The translations under genes were made by a program, and so were the position numbers. From Shimia sp. CNT1-13L.2 (GTDB lineage: Bacteria; Pseudomonadota; Alphaproteobacteria; Rhodobacterales; Rhodobacteraceae), in NCBI RefSeq assembly GCF_024331145.1, contig NZ_JANDJO010000014.1, positions 1 to 53,322 of the forward strand: 53,322 bases of DNA, in the 5' to 3' direction. Of this stretch, positions 8,722 through 16,783 are shown one piece after another. Below the pieces are notes generated by a model. That model saw only the letters and a program-made list of their open reading frames with translations. It ran no database searches and was not told the DNA's origin. The stretch's first letter is position 1. Every line of letters begins with the position of its first letter.

Positions 8722-9402
8722 TCAGGGCGCTTGGGCGGCGAGGAGGCGTTCTGCAATAGCCGCCGTATCCGCCAGATGCGCATGAACCGCGCGTTCGGCG
8801 GTTTCTGGGTCACCGGCGACAATCGCTTCGCAAATTGAGAGCATATGCGACGGGCCGGGCTTTTCCCGGTTGGTATCGGACAGCGTCATCATCCTTAGCC
8901 GACTGATGCGGCCATTCAGGCGCTGGACGATTTCCCAGGCGACATTGTGGCCAGCCCCTTCGAAAATTTCCTGGTAGAACCGGTTGGTCGCGGCGAACAG
9001 ATCGCTGGCGACACCGCTGTCGATGCCTTTTTGCAGGTCGGCCAGAGCCGATTTGAGACGTTTTGCGCGATCCCCGGTCACCGAAAGGGCACAGGCACGG
9101 GCCGCAGCGGTTTCGAGCATGCGACGGATGTCATAGATCTGGCGGGCGTCGGACCAGTTCATCTCGGCGACGATCGGGCCGTGACCGGGGAGGATTTCCA
9201 CCAGACCTTCGGCTTCGAGGTAGCGGATGGTTTCTCGGACCACCGTACGACTTACCCCCAACTGTTCGCAGAGTGGGCGTTCGACAAGGCGTTCGCCGGG
9301 TTTGAAATGGCCCGTGATGATCGCGTCGCGCATGCGTTCCTGCACCATGTCCCGCAGGGTTTGTGGAGGTTGCGCGATCTTTTCGAGCGAAGGCGTGTTC
9401 AT
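8722..9402 (-). CDS. GntR-family (FCD domain) transcriptional regulator
   Basis: A 226-residue GntR/FadR-group regulator. The N-terminal winged helix (about residues 20-85) contains LVERPLCEQLGVSRTVVRETIRYLEAEGLVE, and the C-terminal FCD helical bundle carries the ligand and metal site. I chose the ATG at 9402 (MNTPSLEKIAQPP) over the longer open frame to 9549 because the upstream part is low-complexity read-through into the divergent intergenic region and overlaps the neighbouring gene. It is divergent from the DUF1185-hydrolase-monooxygenase operon, with a perfect TGGTATACCA palindrome in between. It is likely a repressor relieved by the operon's substrate or an intermediate; the ligand is unknown. 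Confidence 0.9.
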   Translation of the reverse strand: MNTPSLEKIAQPPQTLRDMVQERMRDAIITGHFKPGERLVERPLCEQLGVSRTVVRETIRYLEAEGLVEILPGHGPIVAEMNWSDARQIYDIRRMLETAAARACALSVTGDRAKRLKSALADLQKGIDSGVASDLFAATNRFYQEIFEGAGHNVAWEIVQRLNGRISRLRMMTLSDTNREKPGPSHMLSICEAIVAGDPETAERAVHAHLADTAAIAERLLAAQAP

Positions 9403-9459
9403 GGCGAAGGTGATACCAATGGGATGGAAGTTGGGCAAGCAGATTGACAGACTGTATGT

Positions 9460-9469
9460 TGGTATACCA
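9460..9469. promoter_or_regulatory. GntR operator candidate TGGTATACCA
   Basis: A perfect 10-bp palindrome, TGGTATACCA, lies between the divergent GntR gene and the DUF1185 operon, 36 bp before the DUF1185 start. FCD-type GntR regulators such as PdhR and LldR recognise TGGTnnnACCA-like palindromes, so this is the likely operator controlling both directions. Confidence 0.6.
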
Positions 9470-9505
9470 TAAGACTGATAAGAGATTCCCACAACAGGTA
9501 CCGCC

Positions 9506-10108
9506 ATGCCCGCTGACATTCGCAAAACACTTCTGCACGTCGAGAACACGCTGATCGAGGGCGGGAAGGTTGCCGAGACCCCACTGAAAATGATTGCTGC
9601 GGTTGCCGTGATCCGAAACCCATGGGCGGGGCTTGGGTTTGTCGAAGACCTGCGCCCGGCGATTCACGATTGCGCGCCGGGGCTGGGGGTGTTGCTGACC
9701 GAGATGATCCTTGATGCCGCTGGCGGAGGAGACAAGGTCGAAGGCTATGGCAAATCGGCGATTGTCGGGGTGAACGGCGAGGTCGAACACGCGTCGGCGC
9801 TGATCCACACGCTGCGGTTCGGGAACCATTATCGCGAGGCGGTTGGGGCGAAGTCCTATCTTGCGTTTACCAACACGCGCGGACCGGCGAATGCGCCTTT
9901 GCAGATCCCGTTGATGGACAAGAATGATGGTGGACGTCGGAGCCATTATTTGACCATCCAGCTTTCGGTCGCGGATGCGCCCGGACCGGATGAGATCGTG
10001 GTTGCGCTGGGCGCGTCGGTTGGCGGGCGTCCGCACCACCGGATCGGGGATCGCTATCAGGACCTCAAGGAATTGGGCCATGACCTCGACAATCCGGCAG
10101 CTGTCTGA
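9506..10108 (+). CDS. DUF1185 (amino acid synthesis family) protein
   Basis: A 200-residue protein of the PF06684 'amino acid synthesis' family, known structurally as a variant of the Bacillus chorismate mutase fold but without an established reaction. Recognisable segments are the N-terminal KTLLHVENTLIEGGK, the AVIRNPWAG motif and the C-terminal ALGASVGGRPHHRIGDRYQDL. It is the first gene of an operon with an alpha/beta hydrolase, flavin reductase, luciferase-like monooxygenase and aldehyde dehydrogenase; its stop overlaps the hydrolase start by 29 bp, implying coupled translation. By position it probably handles an early or cyclic intermediate, for example ring opening, isomerisation or deamination, but that is inference. 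A GntR regulator is divergent. Confidence is high for family and low for role. Confidence 0.9.
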   Translation: MPADIRKTLLHVENTLIEGGKVAETPLKMIAAVAVIRNPWAGLGFVEDLRPAIHDCAPGLGVLLTEMILDAAGGGDKVEGYGKSAIVGVNGEVEHASALIHTLRFGNHYREAVGAKSYLAFTNTRGPANAPLQIPLMDKNDGGRRSHYLTIQLSVADAPGPDEIVVALGASVGGRPHHRIGDRYQDLKELGHDLDNPAAV

Positions 10109-10898
10109 GCCCTACGGTAGTCTGTCCTACCGCGAGGTGGGGCATGGCCGCCCTTTGGTGCTGGTGCATGGTGTCGGCATGCAGTCGGCGGCCTGGGGGC
10201 CGCAGATCGACGCCCTGTCGCGCAGTCATCGGGTGATCGCATTGGACATGCCGGGGCATGGCGGTTCGTCGCCCTTGCCCGAAGGCGCGGAATTGCCGGA
10301 CTTTGTGGCCTGGCTGGCGGCGGTGTTTCGGGACCTTGATCTTGAAGACGTGAGCCTTGGCGGACATTCCATGGGAGCCTTGATCGCATTGGGGTTTGCT
10401 GTTGAGCATTCGGAGCGGTTGGCGCGGGTTGCCCTGCTGAATGGTGTCTATCGACGTTCGATTGCGGCGCGTTCGGCGGTTGAAGCGCGGGCGGACGAGA
10501 TAAAAGCCGGTATCGTGGATTTCGACACGCCCTTGTCGCGCTGGTTCGGCGACAGCCCGAGTGAGCAGGCAGCGCGCGGGGATGTTGCAGAATGGCTTGG
10601 GCAGGTCGATCTGGCGGGATACGCAACGGCCTATGGCGCCTTTGCGCGCGGCGATCAGGTCTATGCCGACCGGCTTGCCGACATAACGTGCCCCTTCCTT
10701 GCGATCACGGGTGACGGTGATCCGAATTCAACGCCTGAGATGACACATGCAATGGCGGACGGCGTCGCGCATGGCCGGGCTTTGGTGATTTCCGGACATC
10801 GGCATATGGTGAACCTGACCGCGCCGGATGTGGTGACGGCGGCCATGCAGGAGTGGCTGGACTGGTGTGAGGAGGGAAGCGCAGATGACCGAGATTGA
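10080..10898 (+). CDS. Alpha/beta hydrolase
   Basis: A 272-residue alpha/beta-hydrolase-fold enzyme. The oxyanion region HGVGMQSAAW (from residue 30), nucleophile elbow GHSMG (Ser97), acid GDGDP (Asp212 or Asp214) and catalytic His242 in GHRHM are all present, so it should be active. The ATG at 10080 (MTSTIRQLSEP) starts inside the end of DUF1185 and its own end overlaps the flavin reductase by 14 bp, so it belongs to the same translationally coupled operon. The fold is that of the 3-oxoadipate enol-lactonase/carboxylesterase group. In a monooxygenase pathway it could hydrolyse a lactone, ester or amide produced by ring oxidation, but the substrate cannot be read from the sequence. Confidence 0.9.
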   Translation: MTSTIRQLSEPYGSLSYREVGHGRPLVLVHGVGMQSAAWGPQIDALSRSHRVIALDMPGHGGSSPLPEGAELPDFVAWLAAVFRDLDLEDVSLGGHSMGALIALGFAVEHSERLARVALLNGVYRRSIAARSAVEARADEIKAGIVDFDTPLSRWFGDSPSEQAARGDVAEWLGQVDLAGYATAYGAFARGDQVYADRLADITCPFLAITGDGDPNSTPEMTHAMADGVAHGRALVISGHRHMVNLTAPDVVTAAMQEWLDWCEEGSADDRD

Positions 10899-11802
10899 TC
10901 CGCGTGAATTGCGCAATGCTTTCGGGGCTTTCATGACGGGTGTCACGGTTGTGACGGCGCATGACGAGGACGGGCAGCCGATCGGTTTTACGGCCAATTC
11001 CTTTACCTCGGTATCCCTTGATCCGCCGCTGGTATTGGTGTGTCTTGCCAACACGTCGAGCAACTATGGCCCGCTGTCCCGTGCGCGCGGATTTGCCGTC
11101 AACGTCTTGGCCGAAAATCAGAAAGATGTGTCCAACACCTTTGCCCGCCCCGTCGAGAACCGGTTCGCGGCGGTGGAATGGCAGGCCGGGCCGCATGGAT
11201 CGCCTGTTTTCGACGGTGTGTCCGCCTGGTTCGATTGCTCGATGTTCAACACCGTTGAAGCGGGCGATCACCTGATCCTGATCGGCAAGGTCGAGGCGTT
11301 TGAAAACAGCACGCATCCCGGCCTTGGATACGCGCGGGGGGCCTATGTCACCCCTGCCGCCGAGGCCGAAGCCCTGAGTAACAGCGCCAACCTGATGGTT
11401 TCGGCGATGATCGAATACCAAGGGAAAATCCTGTTGGTAGACAATGGCGCCGGGCGTCTGGTGCTGCCAGAGGCCAAGGTCGGTAAGGCCGGAACAACGG
11501 CGGCGCTTGGGCGGTTGATCGACGCCAGCGGCACGGATGCCGAACCCGGTTTTGTCTATTCCGTTTACGAAGATGAAGCGCGCGAAACACAGCACATCTC
11601 GTTCCTGTGCCAGGCAAGCGGTGAGGTCGCCTCGCAAGGGGTTTTCACCGAGCTGACGGCTTCGACCCTCATGGATATTGCCGACCCTGCGGTCTGCACC
11701 ATGCTTGAGAGGTTCGCGGCAGAAAGCCGGATGGGGAATTTCGGGGTGTATTACGGCAATCAGGTCAGCGGCAAAGTCCGTCCGATGACATCAGGGAGGT
11801 GA
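10885..11802 (+). CDS. Flavin reductase with C-terminal Nudix-like extension
   Basis: Residues 1-160 are an FMN/FAD reductase domain of the DIM6/NTAB (RutF/HpaC-like) group: FGAFMTGVTVVTA, GFTANSFTSVSLDPPLV and the SRARGFAVNVL segment. It should supply reduced flavin to the luciferase-like monooxygenase encoded 3 bp downstream. Stand-alone reductases are about 160-180 residues; this one has 305. Residues about 172-290 look like a Nudix fold: a beta strand (KILLVDN), a LPEAKVGKAGTTAALGRLIDASG segment where the Nudix box should be, and later beta strands. The box lacks the REUxEE glutamates, so hydrolase activity is doubtful; it may be a sensory or docking domain. The ATG at 10885 has an upstream GGAGGGAA site and overlaps the hydrolase stop. 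Confidence 0.88.
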   Translation: MTEIDPRELRNAFGAFMTGVTVVTAHDEDGQPIGFTANSFTSVSLDPPLVLVCLANTSSNYGPLSRARGFAVNVLAENQKDVSNTFARPVENRFAAVEWQAGPHGSPVFDGVSAWFDCSMFNTVEAGDHLILIGKVEAFENSTHPGLGYARGAYVTPAAEAEALSNSANLMVSAMIEYQGKILLVDNGAGRLVLPEAKVGKAGTTAALGRLIDASGTDAEPGFVYSVYEDEARETQHISFLCQASGEVASQGVFTELTASTLMDIADPAVCTMLERFAAESRMGNFGVYYGNQVSGKVRPMTSGR

Positions 11803-11805
11803 GAC

Positions 11806-12843
11806 ATGAAGTTCTCGCTTTTTGCGCATATGGAGCGCATTTCCTCGGCTGAGGATCAGGAGAAACTGTATGACGAGTTCGTCGCGCTCTGCAAAATCGC
11901 CGACGAGGGCGGGATGCACGCGGTCTGGACCGGCGAGCATCACGGGATGAATTTCACCATCGCGCCCAATCCGATGCTCAACCTTGTCGATCTCGCGCGT
12001 CAGACCAAGAACGTGCGCCTTGGGACGGGCACGGTGATTGCGCCGTTCTGGCATCCGATCCGGCTCGCGGGCGAGGCGGCGATGACGGATATCATTACCG
12101 GGGGCCGTCTTGATCTGGGGATCGCCCGGGGGGCCTATTCGTTTGAGTACGAACGGCTGATGCCGGGCATGGATGCCTGGGAGGCAGGACAAAGGATGCG
12201 TGAACTGGTGCCGGCGGTGCAGGCCTTGTGGAAAGGGGACTACACCCACGAAGGTGAGTTTTTCCAGTTCCCCAAGACCACCTCCTCGCCACAGCCCTTG
12301 CAGCAGGATGGGCCGCCGATCTGGATCGCGGCGCGCGATCGGAATAGTCACGAGTTTGCCGTGTCGAACGGCTGTAATGTGCAGGTCACACCGCTTTGGA
12401 ACGGCGACGGGGAAATCCGTGACCTGATGGGCAAGTTCAATGCCGCCTGCGAGAAATTTCCCGAACGTCCGCGTCCGAAGATCATGCTGTTGCAGCATAC
12501 CTATGTGGCCGACAGCGATGCAGACGCAAAGCAGGGCGCAATCGAGTTGAACCGTTTCTATTGCTATTTCGGGGCGTGGTTCATGAACAAGCGCGAGATC
12601 AGCCAAGGCTTGATTGAGCCGCTGAGCGATGAAGAAATCGCAGCCCATCCGATCTATTCGCCCGAGGCGATGGAGCGGGATCTCGTGATCGGCACGCCGG
12701 ACACGGTGATTGCGCGTCTCAAGGAATACGAGGCGCTTGGGTATGACGAGTATTCCTTCTGGATTGACAGTTCGATGCCGTTTGAACGCAAGAAAGCTTC
12801 GCTCGAACGGTTCATAGACGAGGTCATGCCAGCGTTCGCCTGA
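11806..12843 (+). CDS. LLM-class (luciferase-like) flavin-dependent monooxygenase
   Basis: A 345-residue bacterial-luciferase-fold monooxygenase that should use reduced FMN from the adjacent reductase plus O2. Typical features are the N-terminal WTGEHHGMNFTIAPNP segment, RLGTGTVIAPFWHPIRLAGEAAMTD, the glycine-rich GGRLDLGIARG loop and the C-terminal VIGTPDTVIARLKEYEALGYDEYSFW. It lacks the archaeal F420 signatures I would look for, and the neighbouring reductase argues for FMN. Two-component members open heterocycles (for example uracil by RutA, or pyridine in actinobacteria) or oxidise terpenes and sulfonates. Together with hydrolase, DUF1185 and aldehyde dehydrogenases, a ring-cleaving oxygenase is plausible, but the substrate is unknown. 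It starts 3 bp after the reductase stop with a GGGAGGTGAG ribosome site. Confidence 0.92.
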   Translation: MKFSLFAHMERISSAEDQEKLYDEFVALCKIADEGGMHAVWTGEHHGMNFTIAPNPMLNLVDLARQTKNVRLGTGTVIAPFWHPIRLAGEAAMTDIITGGRLDLGIARGAYSFEYERLMPGMDAWEAGQRMRELVPAVQALWKGDYTHEGEFFQFPKTTSSPQPLQQDGPPIWIAARDRNSHEFAVSNGCNVQVTPLWNGDGEIRDLMGKFNAACEKFPERPRPKIMLLQHTYVADSDADAKQGAIELNRFYCYFGAWFMNKREISQGLIEPLSDEEIAAHPIYSPEAMERDLVIGTPDTVIARLKEYEALGYDEYSFWIDSSMPFERKKASLERFIDEVMPAFA

Positions 12844-12861
12844 GGCGGGAAAGGAAGAGAG

Positions 12862-14325
12862 ATGCAGAGCTTTCAGCAGTACATCGGTGGGGCATTCGAG
12901 GACGCGGCCCAGCAGTTCGAGAGCCTTGACCCGGCCACCGGTACGCCTTGGGCGCGGATGCCTGCTGCATCGGCGCAGGATGTTGATCGGGCGGTTTCGG
13001 CGGCGGAACGTGCGTTTCTGGCACCGGAGTGGGCCGGGATGACGGCGACCGCCCGTGGTAAGCTGTTGATGCGACTGGCTGACCTTGTTGCCGAAGCCGC
13101 GCCCCGCCTCGCCGAGCTGGAAACGCGGGATACGGGCAAGATCATCCGCGAAACCAGTGCGCAGATTGCCTATGTAGCGGAATACTATCGTTACTATGCG
13201 GGGTTGGCGGACAAGATCGAGGGCGCGCATCTGCCGATCGACAAGCCGGACATGGAAGTCTGGTTGCGGCGTGAACCGATCGGTGTCGTCGCGGCGGTGG
13301 TGCCGTGGAACTCGCAGTTGTTTCTTTCGGCGGTCAAGATCGGACCAGCCTTGGCAGCGGGGTGCACCGTTGTTTTGAAAGCCTCGGAAGAGGGGCCTGC
13401 GCCGATGCTGGAATTCGCGCGGATTTTCGACCAAGCGGGTTTCCCAAAGGGGGTTCTGAACGTTATCACCGGCGGACCGGATGCGGGGGCCGCGCTGACC
13501 AGCCATCCGAAAGTTGCGCATGTGGCCTTTACAGGAGGGCCGGAAACAGCGCGGCATATCGTGAGGAATTCGGCAGAGAACCTTGCCTCGACCTCTTTGG
13601 AGCTGGGAGGAAAGTCGCCGTTCATCGTGTTTGACGATGCTGATCTTGAAAGCGCCGTGAATGCGCAGGTATCAGGAGTTTTCGCGGCAACCGGGCAGAG
13701 TTGCGTATCGGGATCGCGCCTTGTTGTTCAGGAAGGGATCAAGGATGCCTTTCTGTCGCGTCTGAAAGAGAAGGCAGAAGCCGTGGTGATCGGATCACCT
13801 GATGATATGGCAACAGAAGTTGGCCCCTTGTGTACCGAGAAGCAGCGGGAGAATGCGCTGCGCCTGATTGATCAGTCGGTTCAGCAGGGGGCGACACTGG
13901 TCACGGGGGGCGCTGCGCTGGATCGGCCCGGTTTCTATTTCCCGCCGACCATTCTGGACTGCGACGATGCCCCGGAGGCGGCAAGCCTGAGCAACGAGTT
14001 TTTTGGACCTGTGCTGTCGGTGGTCAGTTTTAAGGACGAAGCCGAGGCCATCGAGATTGCCAATGATACGCAATTCGGGCTGGCGTCGGGTTTGTTCACA
14101 CGTGATCTGACCCGGGCGCATCGCATGATCCGCGCCATCCGCGCCGGGATCGTCTGGGTGAACACATACCGTGCGGTGAGCCCGATTGCCCCGTTTGGCG
14201 GGCATGGGCTTTCGGGGCATGGACGCGAAGGGGGCATCGAGGCCGCGCTGGATTACACCAAGGTCAAAGCGGTTTGGCTGCGCACCAGTGACGAGCCGAT
14301 TCCCGATCCATTTGTCATGCGGTGA
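12862..14325 (+). CDS. NAD(P)-dependent aldehyde dehydrogenase
   Basis: A 487-residue aldehyde dehydrogenase with the full catalytic set: Asn150 in VVPWNSQ, Lys173, Glu247 in SLELGGKSP and nucleophile Cys281 in GQSCVSGSR. Length and C-terminal oligomerisation strand are normal. It is the last gene of the DUF1185-hydrolase-reductase-monooxygenase operon, 18 bp after the monooxygenase, with a GGGAAAGGAAGAGAG site. It likely oxidises a semialdehyde or aldehyde formed after monooxygenase action. The family is close to betaine-aldehyde/5-carboxymethyl-2-hydroxymuconate semialdehyde dehydrogenase-type ALDHs, which does not settle the substrate. A convergent LysR gene ends 30 bp downstream. Confidence 0.92.
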   Translation: MQSFQQYIGGAFEDAAQQFESLDPATGTPWARMPAASAQDVDRAVSAAERAFLAPEWAGMTATARGKLLMRLADLVAEAAPRLAELETRDTGKIIRETSAQIAYVAEYYRYYAGLADKIEGAHLPIDKPDMEVWLRREPIGVVAAVVPWNSQLFLSAVKIGPALAAGCTVVLKASEEGPAPMLEFARIFDQAGFPKGVLNVITGGPDAGAALTSHPKVAHVAFTGGPETARHIVRNSAENLASTSLELGGKSPFIVFDDADLESAVNAQVSGVFAATGQSCVSGSRLVVQEGIKDAFLSRLKEKAEAVVIGSPDDMATEVGPLCTEKQRENALRLIDQSVQQGATLVTGGAALDRPGFYFPPTILDCDDAPEAASLSNEFFGPVLSVVSFKDEAEAIEIANDTQFGLASGLFTRDLTRAHRMIRAIRAGIVWVNTYRAVSPIAPFGGHGLSGHGREGGIEAALDYTKVKAVWLRTSDEPIPDPFVMR

Positions 14326-14355
14326 AGGGTGTATCAGACGGGCTTGCCTTAAGTA

Positions 14356-15240
14356 TCACCCGACCGGATTTCCGTTCAGAAGGTCCGTCAGTTTTTGGCG
14401 CGCATCCTGAGTGGCCTTGGGGTGAGAACTCTGGTCACGTGTATAGAGAAAGACCTGCCTCACATCGGGCAGGTTCCTGATCGGGCGGAACGCGAGACCC
14501 GAAGGGGCCAGCCCCAATACGGATTGGGGAAGGACGGTCACCCAGTCCCCCTGAAGAACCATGGCCAGCAGGGACTGCGTATTGTGAACGGTCACATCTG
14601 TTTGGCCCAAGTGGTCGCGAAAGGCCTGAGTTTCGATCTGGTCGCAGAGGGCGTTGCGCAGGAACGGCGCGCCAAAGATGTCTTCAATGGCGAGTGGCGT
14701 CTTTGATTGCGCCAGAGGATGGGTTTCGGACAGAACCAGCCCATAGTTGTCTGTGGACAGGGGAAGTGTCTCAATTCCATTCAACACGTGGTGCGTGGAC
14801 GCGATCCCGATGTCTGCCCAGCCCTGTACAAGCGCCTCGATGACACTCGGGCTGTCGGCATCGCGCAGTTCGATTTTGAGGCCGGGATGATTGGCCGTCA
14901 GATGCCGCACCAGAGGTGGAAAGGCGAGGGCCGCGACGGATGGTACGGCGGACACACGCAGCACACCCTGCGGTGCCTGCGCGAGAAGCTCCATGGCGCT
15001 TATCGAACTGTCAAAGTGTTTGAGCTGTTTCTCGCCCAGCTGGAACACCTGTTCTCCAAGGGCTGTCAGGCGGTTCTTGCGCTCGCTTTCGAAAAGCGGG
15101 CTGCCAAGGTTGGCTTCCAGTTGCTTGAGCGACATGGAGACAGCGGATTGCGTGCGCCCCAAGCGGGCGGCGGCATCCGAGAGGTTTCCTGCTTTGGCGA
15201 CGGCGCAAAAGCAGCGGAGCATTTCGATCTTTATGGCCAT
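14356..15240 (-). CDS. LysR-family transcriptional regulator
   Basis: A 294-residue LysR regulator with an N-terminal winged helix (residues 1-60, ARLGRTQSAVSMSLKQLEANLGSPLFE) and a periplasmic-binding-fold effector domain (about 90-290). It is divergent from the aldehyde dehydrogenase-dipeptidase-DUF3726-Ldh operon, with a 97-bp gap rich in inverted repeats built on TTCGAATT. This layout is the classic LysR arrangement in which the protein autoregulates and activates the divergent operon in response to a pathway metabolite. It may also coordinate with the upstream monooxygenase operon, which ends next to it. The effector is unknown. Confidence 0.93.
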   Translation of the reverse strand: MAIKIEMLRCFCAVAKAGNLSDAAARLGRTQSAVSMSLKQLEANLGSPLFESERKNRLTALGEQVFQLGEKQLKHFDSSISAMELLAQAPQGVLRVSAVPSVAALAFPPLVRHLTANHPGLKIELRDADSPSVIEALVQGWADIGIASTHHVLNGIETLPLSTDNYGLVLSETHPLAQSKTPLAIEDIFGAPFLRNALCDQIETQAFRDHLGQTDVTVHNTQSLLAMVLQGDWVTVLPQSVLGLAPSGLAFRPIRNLPDVRQVFLYTRDQSSHPKATQDARQKLTDLLNGNPVG

Positions 15241-15242
15241 GT

Positions 15243-15330
15243 TTCAAAATTTCTGAAGTTTGCTACAGAAATTCGAATTTGACTGATGTGGCTCGAATTG
15301 TCCACCATTGGCCAAATTCCCAAATTCGAG
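15243..15330. promoter_or_regulatory. LysR operator array with TTCGAATT-type inverted repeats
   Basis: The gap between the LysR gene and the divergent operon contains TTCA-N7-TGAA (15243-15257), a perfect 12-bp palindrome AAATTCGAATTT (15269-15280), and the perfect inverted arms CTCGAATT (15292-15299) and AATTCGAG (15323-15330). The shared TTCGA(A/G) core suggests several binding sites for one LysR dimer of dimers, the last close to the operon start. Confidence 0.55.
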
Positions 15331-15337
15331 AGCTCCC

Positions 15338-16783
15338 GTGACTCATATGAATCTTATTGCCGGCGAATGGCTGGCAGGCGACACCGAGATCGAAAACCGC
15401 AATCCGTCTGACGTGACTGACCTGATCGGCATGTTTGCCCAGGCCACGCCCGACCAGCTTGAGGCGACATTGGATCAAGCCCAGGTCGCGCAGCGTGAGT
15501 GGGCTGCCTATGGCCTTGAGCGCAAACAGGCCGTGCTGAATGCGATTGGCAACGAAATGATGGCGCGGGCCGAAGAACTTGGCACGCTGTTGTCGCGCGA
15601 AGAGGGTAAGCCTTTGGCCGAGGGCAAGGGCGAGGTCTATCGCGCAGGTCAATTCTTTACCTATTACGCCGCCGAATGCCTGCGCCAGATCGGCGAGAAT
15701 GCAGACTCGGTTCGTCCGGACATTGAAATCGACGTGCGGCGCGAGGCTGTTGGAACCGTGGCTATCATCAGCCCTTGGAACTTCCCGACCGCGACCGCCT
15801 CGTGGAAGATTGCGCCGGCGCTTTGCTATGGCAACGCGGTGGTCTGGAAGCCCGCGAACGTCACGCCGGCCTCTGCCGTTGCGCTGACCGAAATCATCAA
15901 CCGGCAGGACATACCGAAGGGCCTGTTCAGCCTCGTGATGGGCGCGGGCGGTGCGATTGGCCAGCGTTTGGTGGAAAGCCCTAAGGTGAACGCGATTTCC
16001 TTTACGGGGTCGGTGACAGTGGGCAAGGGTATTGCCGTTGCCGCGATCCAGAACCTGACAAAGGTGCAGATGGAAATGGGATCGAAGAACGCCTTGGCAG
16101 TGCTGGACGATGCCGATCTTGATCTGGCTGTTTCCCTTGCGCTGGGCGGTGCCTTTGGTGGGACGGGGCAGAAATGCACGGCCTCTTCGCGCCTTGTGGT
16201 GCATGAAGCCATCCACGACGCTTTTGTCGAAAAGCTGGTGGCCGGTGCGCAGGCGATGAAAGTTGGGCACGCTTTGGAAGAAGGCACCCAGATGGGGCCG
16301 GTGGTCAGCGAACAACAGTTGAATGAAAACCTTGCCTATGTTGATCTGGGTAAATCGGAAGGGGCGGAACTGGCCTGTGGCGGCGCGCGTCTCGAGATGC
16401 CGCACCAGGGGTTCTATATGTCGCCGGGGGTTTTCCTGAACACCACCAATGACATGCGCATCAACCGCGAAGAGATGTTTGCGCCGCTGACTAGCGTGAT
16501 CAAGGTCGGCAGCTATGATGAAGCCCTTGCCACGGTGAATGACACCAACTTTGGCCTGACCTCGGGGATCGTGACCAAGTCTTTGGCGCGAGCCACGCAC
16601 TTCCGTCGCAATGCACGAACCGGCGTTGTAACTGTTAACCTGCCGACGGCGGGCACGGATTATCACGTGCCGTTCGGGGGACGTGGTGACAGCTCGTACG
16701 GTCCGCGGGAACAGGGTAAGGCGGCAGCCGAATTCTACACAACCGTGAAAACGGCCTATATTTCGGCAGGGAGCCCGGAATAA
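15338..16783 (+). CDS. Aldehyde dehydrogenase, semialdehyde type
   Basis: About 481 residues from the GTG at 15338 (preceded by GAGAG), or 478 from the ATG at 15347; a TTG at 15308 is also open but lies inside the operator array. The product is an NAD(P)+-dependent aldehyde dehydrogenase with SPWNFP (Asn148), Glu246 in MEMGSKN and nucleophile Cys280 in GQKCTASSR. The SKN variant after Glu and the overall style match the 2-oxoglutarate semialdehyde (2,5-dioxopentanoate) dehydrogenase group, which ends sugar-acid, hydroxyproline and related pathways at 2-oxoglutarate. It is first in an operon with a dipeptidase-fold protein (stop and start overlap by 1 bp), two unknowns and an Ldh-family oxidoreductase. 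The substrate is inference. Confidence 0.9.
   Translation: MTHMNLIAGEWLAGDTEIENRNPSDVTDLIGMFAQATPDQLEATLDQAQVAQREWAAYGLERKQAVLNAIGNEMMARAEELGTLLSREEGKPLAEGKGEVYRAGQFFTYYAAECLRQIGENADSVRPDIEIDVRREAVGTVAIISPWNFPTATASWKIAPALCYGNAVVWKPANVTPASAVALTEIINRQDIPKGLFSLVMGAGGAIGQRLVESPKVNAISFTGSVTVGKGIAVAAIQNLTKVQMEMGSKNALAVLDDADLDLAVSLALGGAFGGTGQKCTASSRLVVHEAIHDAFVEKLVAGAQAMKVGHALEEGTQMGPVVSEQQLNENLAYVDLGKSEGAELACGGARLEMPHQGFYMSPGVFLNTTNDMRINREEMFAPLTSVIKVGSYDEALATVNDTNFGLTSGIVTKSLARATHFRRNARTGVVTVNLPTAGTDYHVPFGGRGDSSYGPREQGKAAAEFYTTVKTAYISAGSPE

Noticed and set aside
11791..13557. Long minus-strand open frame opposite the LLM monooxygenase and aldehyde dehydrogenase
   Set aside because: Low-complexity Arg/His composition and complete overlap with two well-recognised genes.
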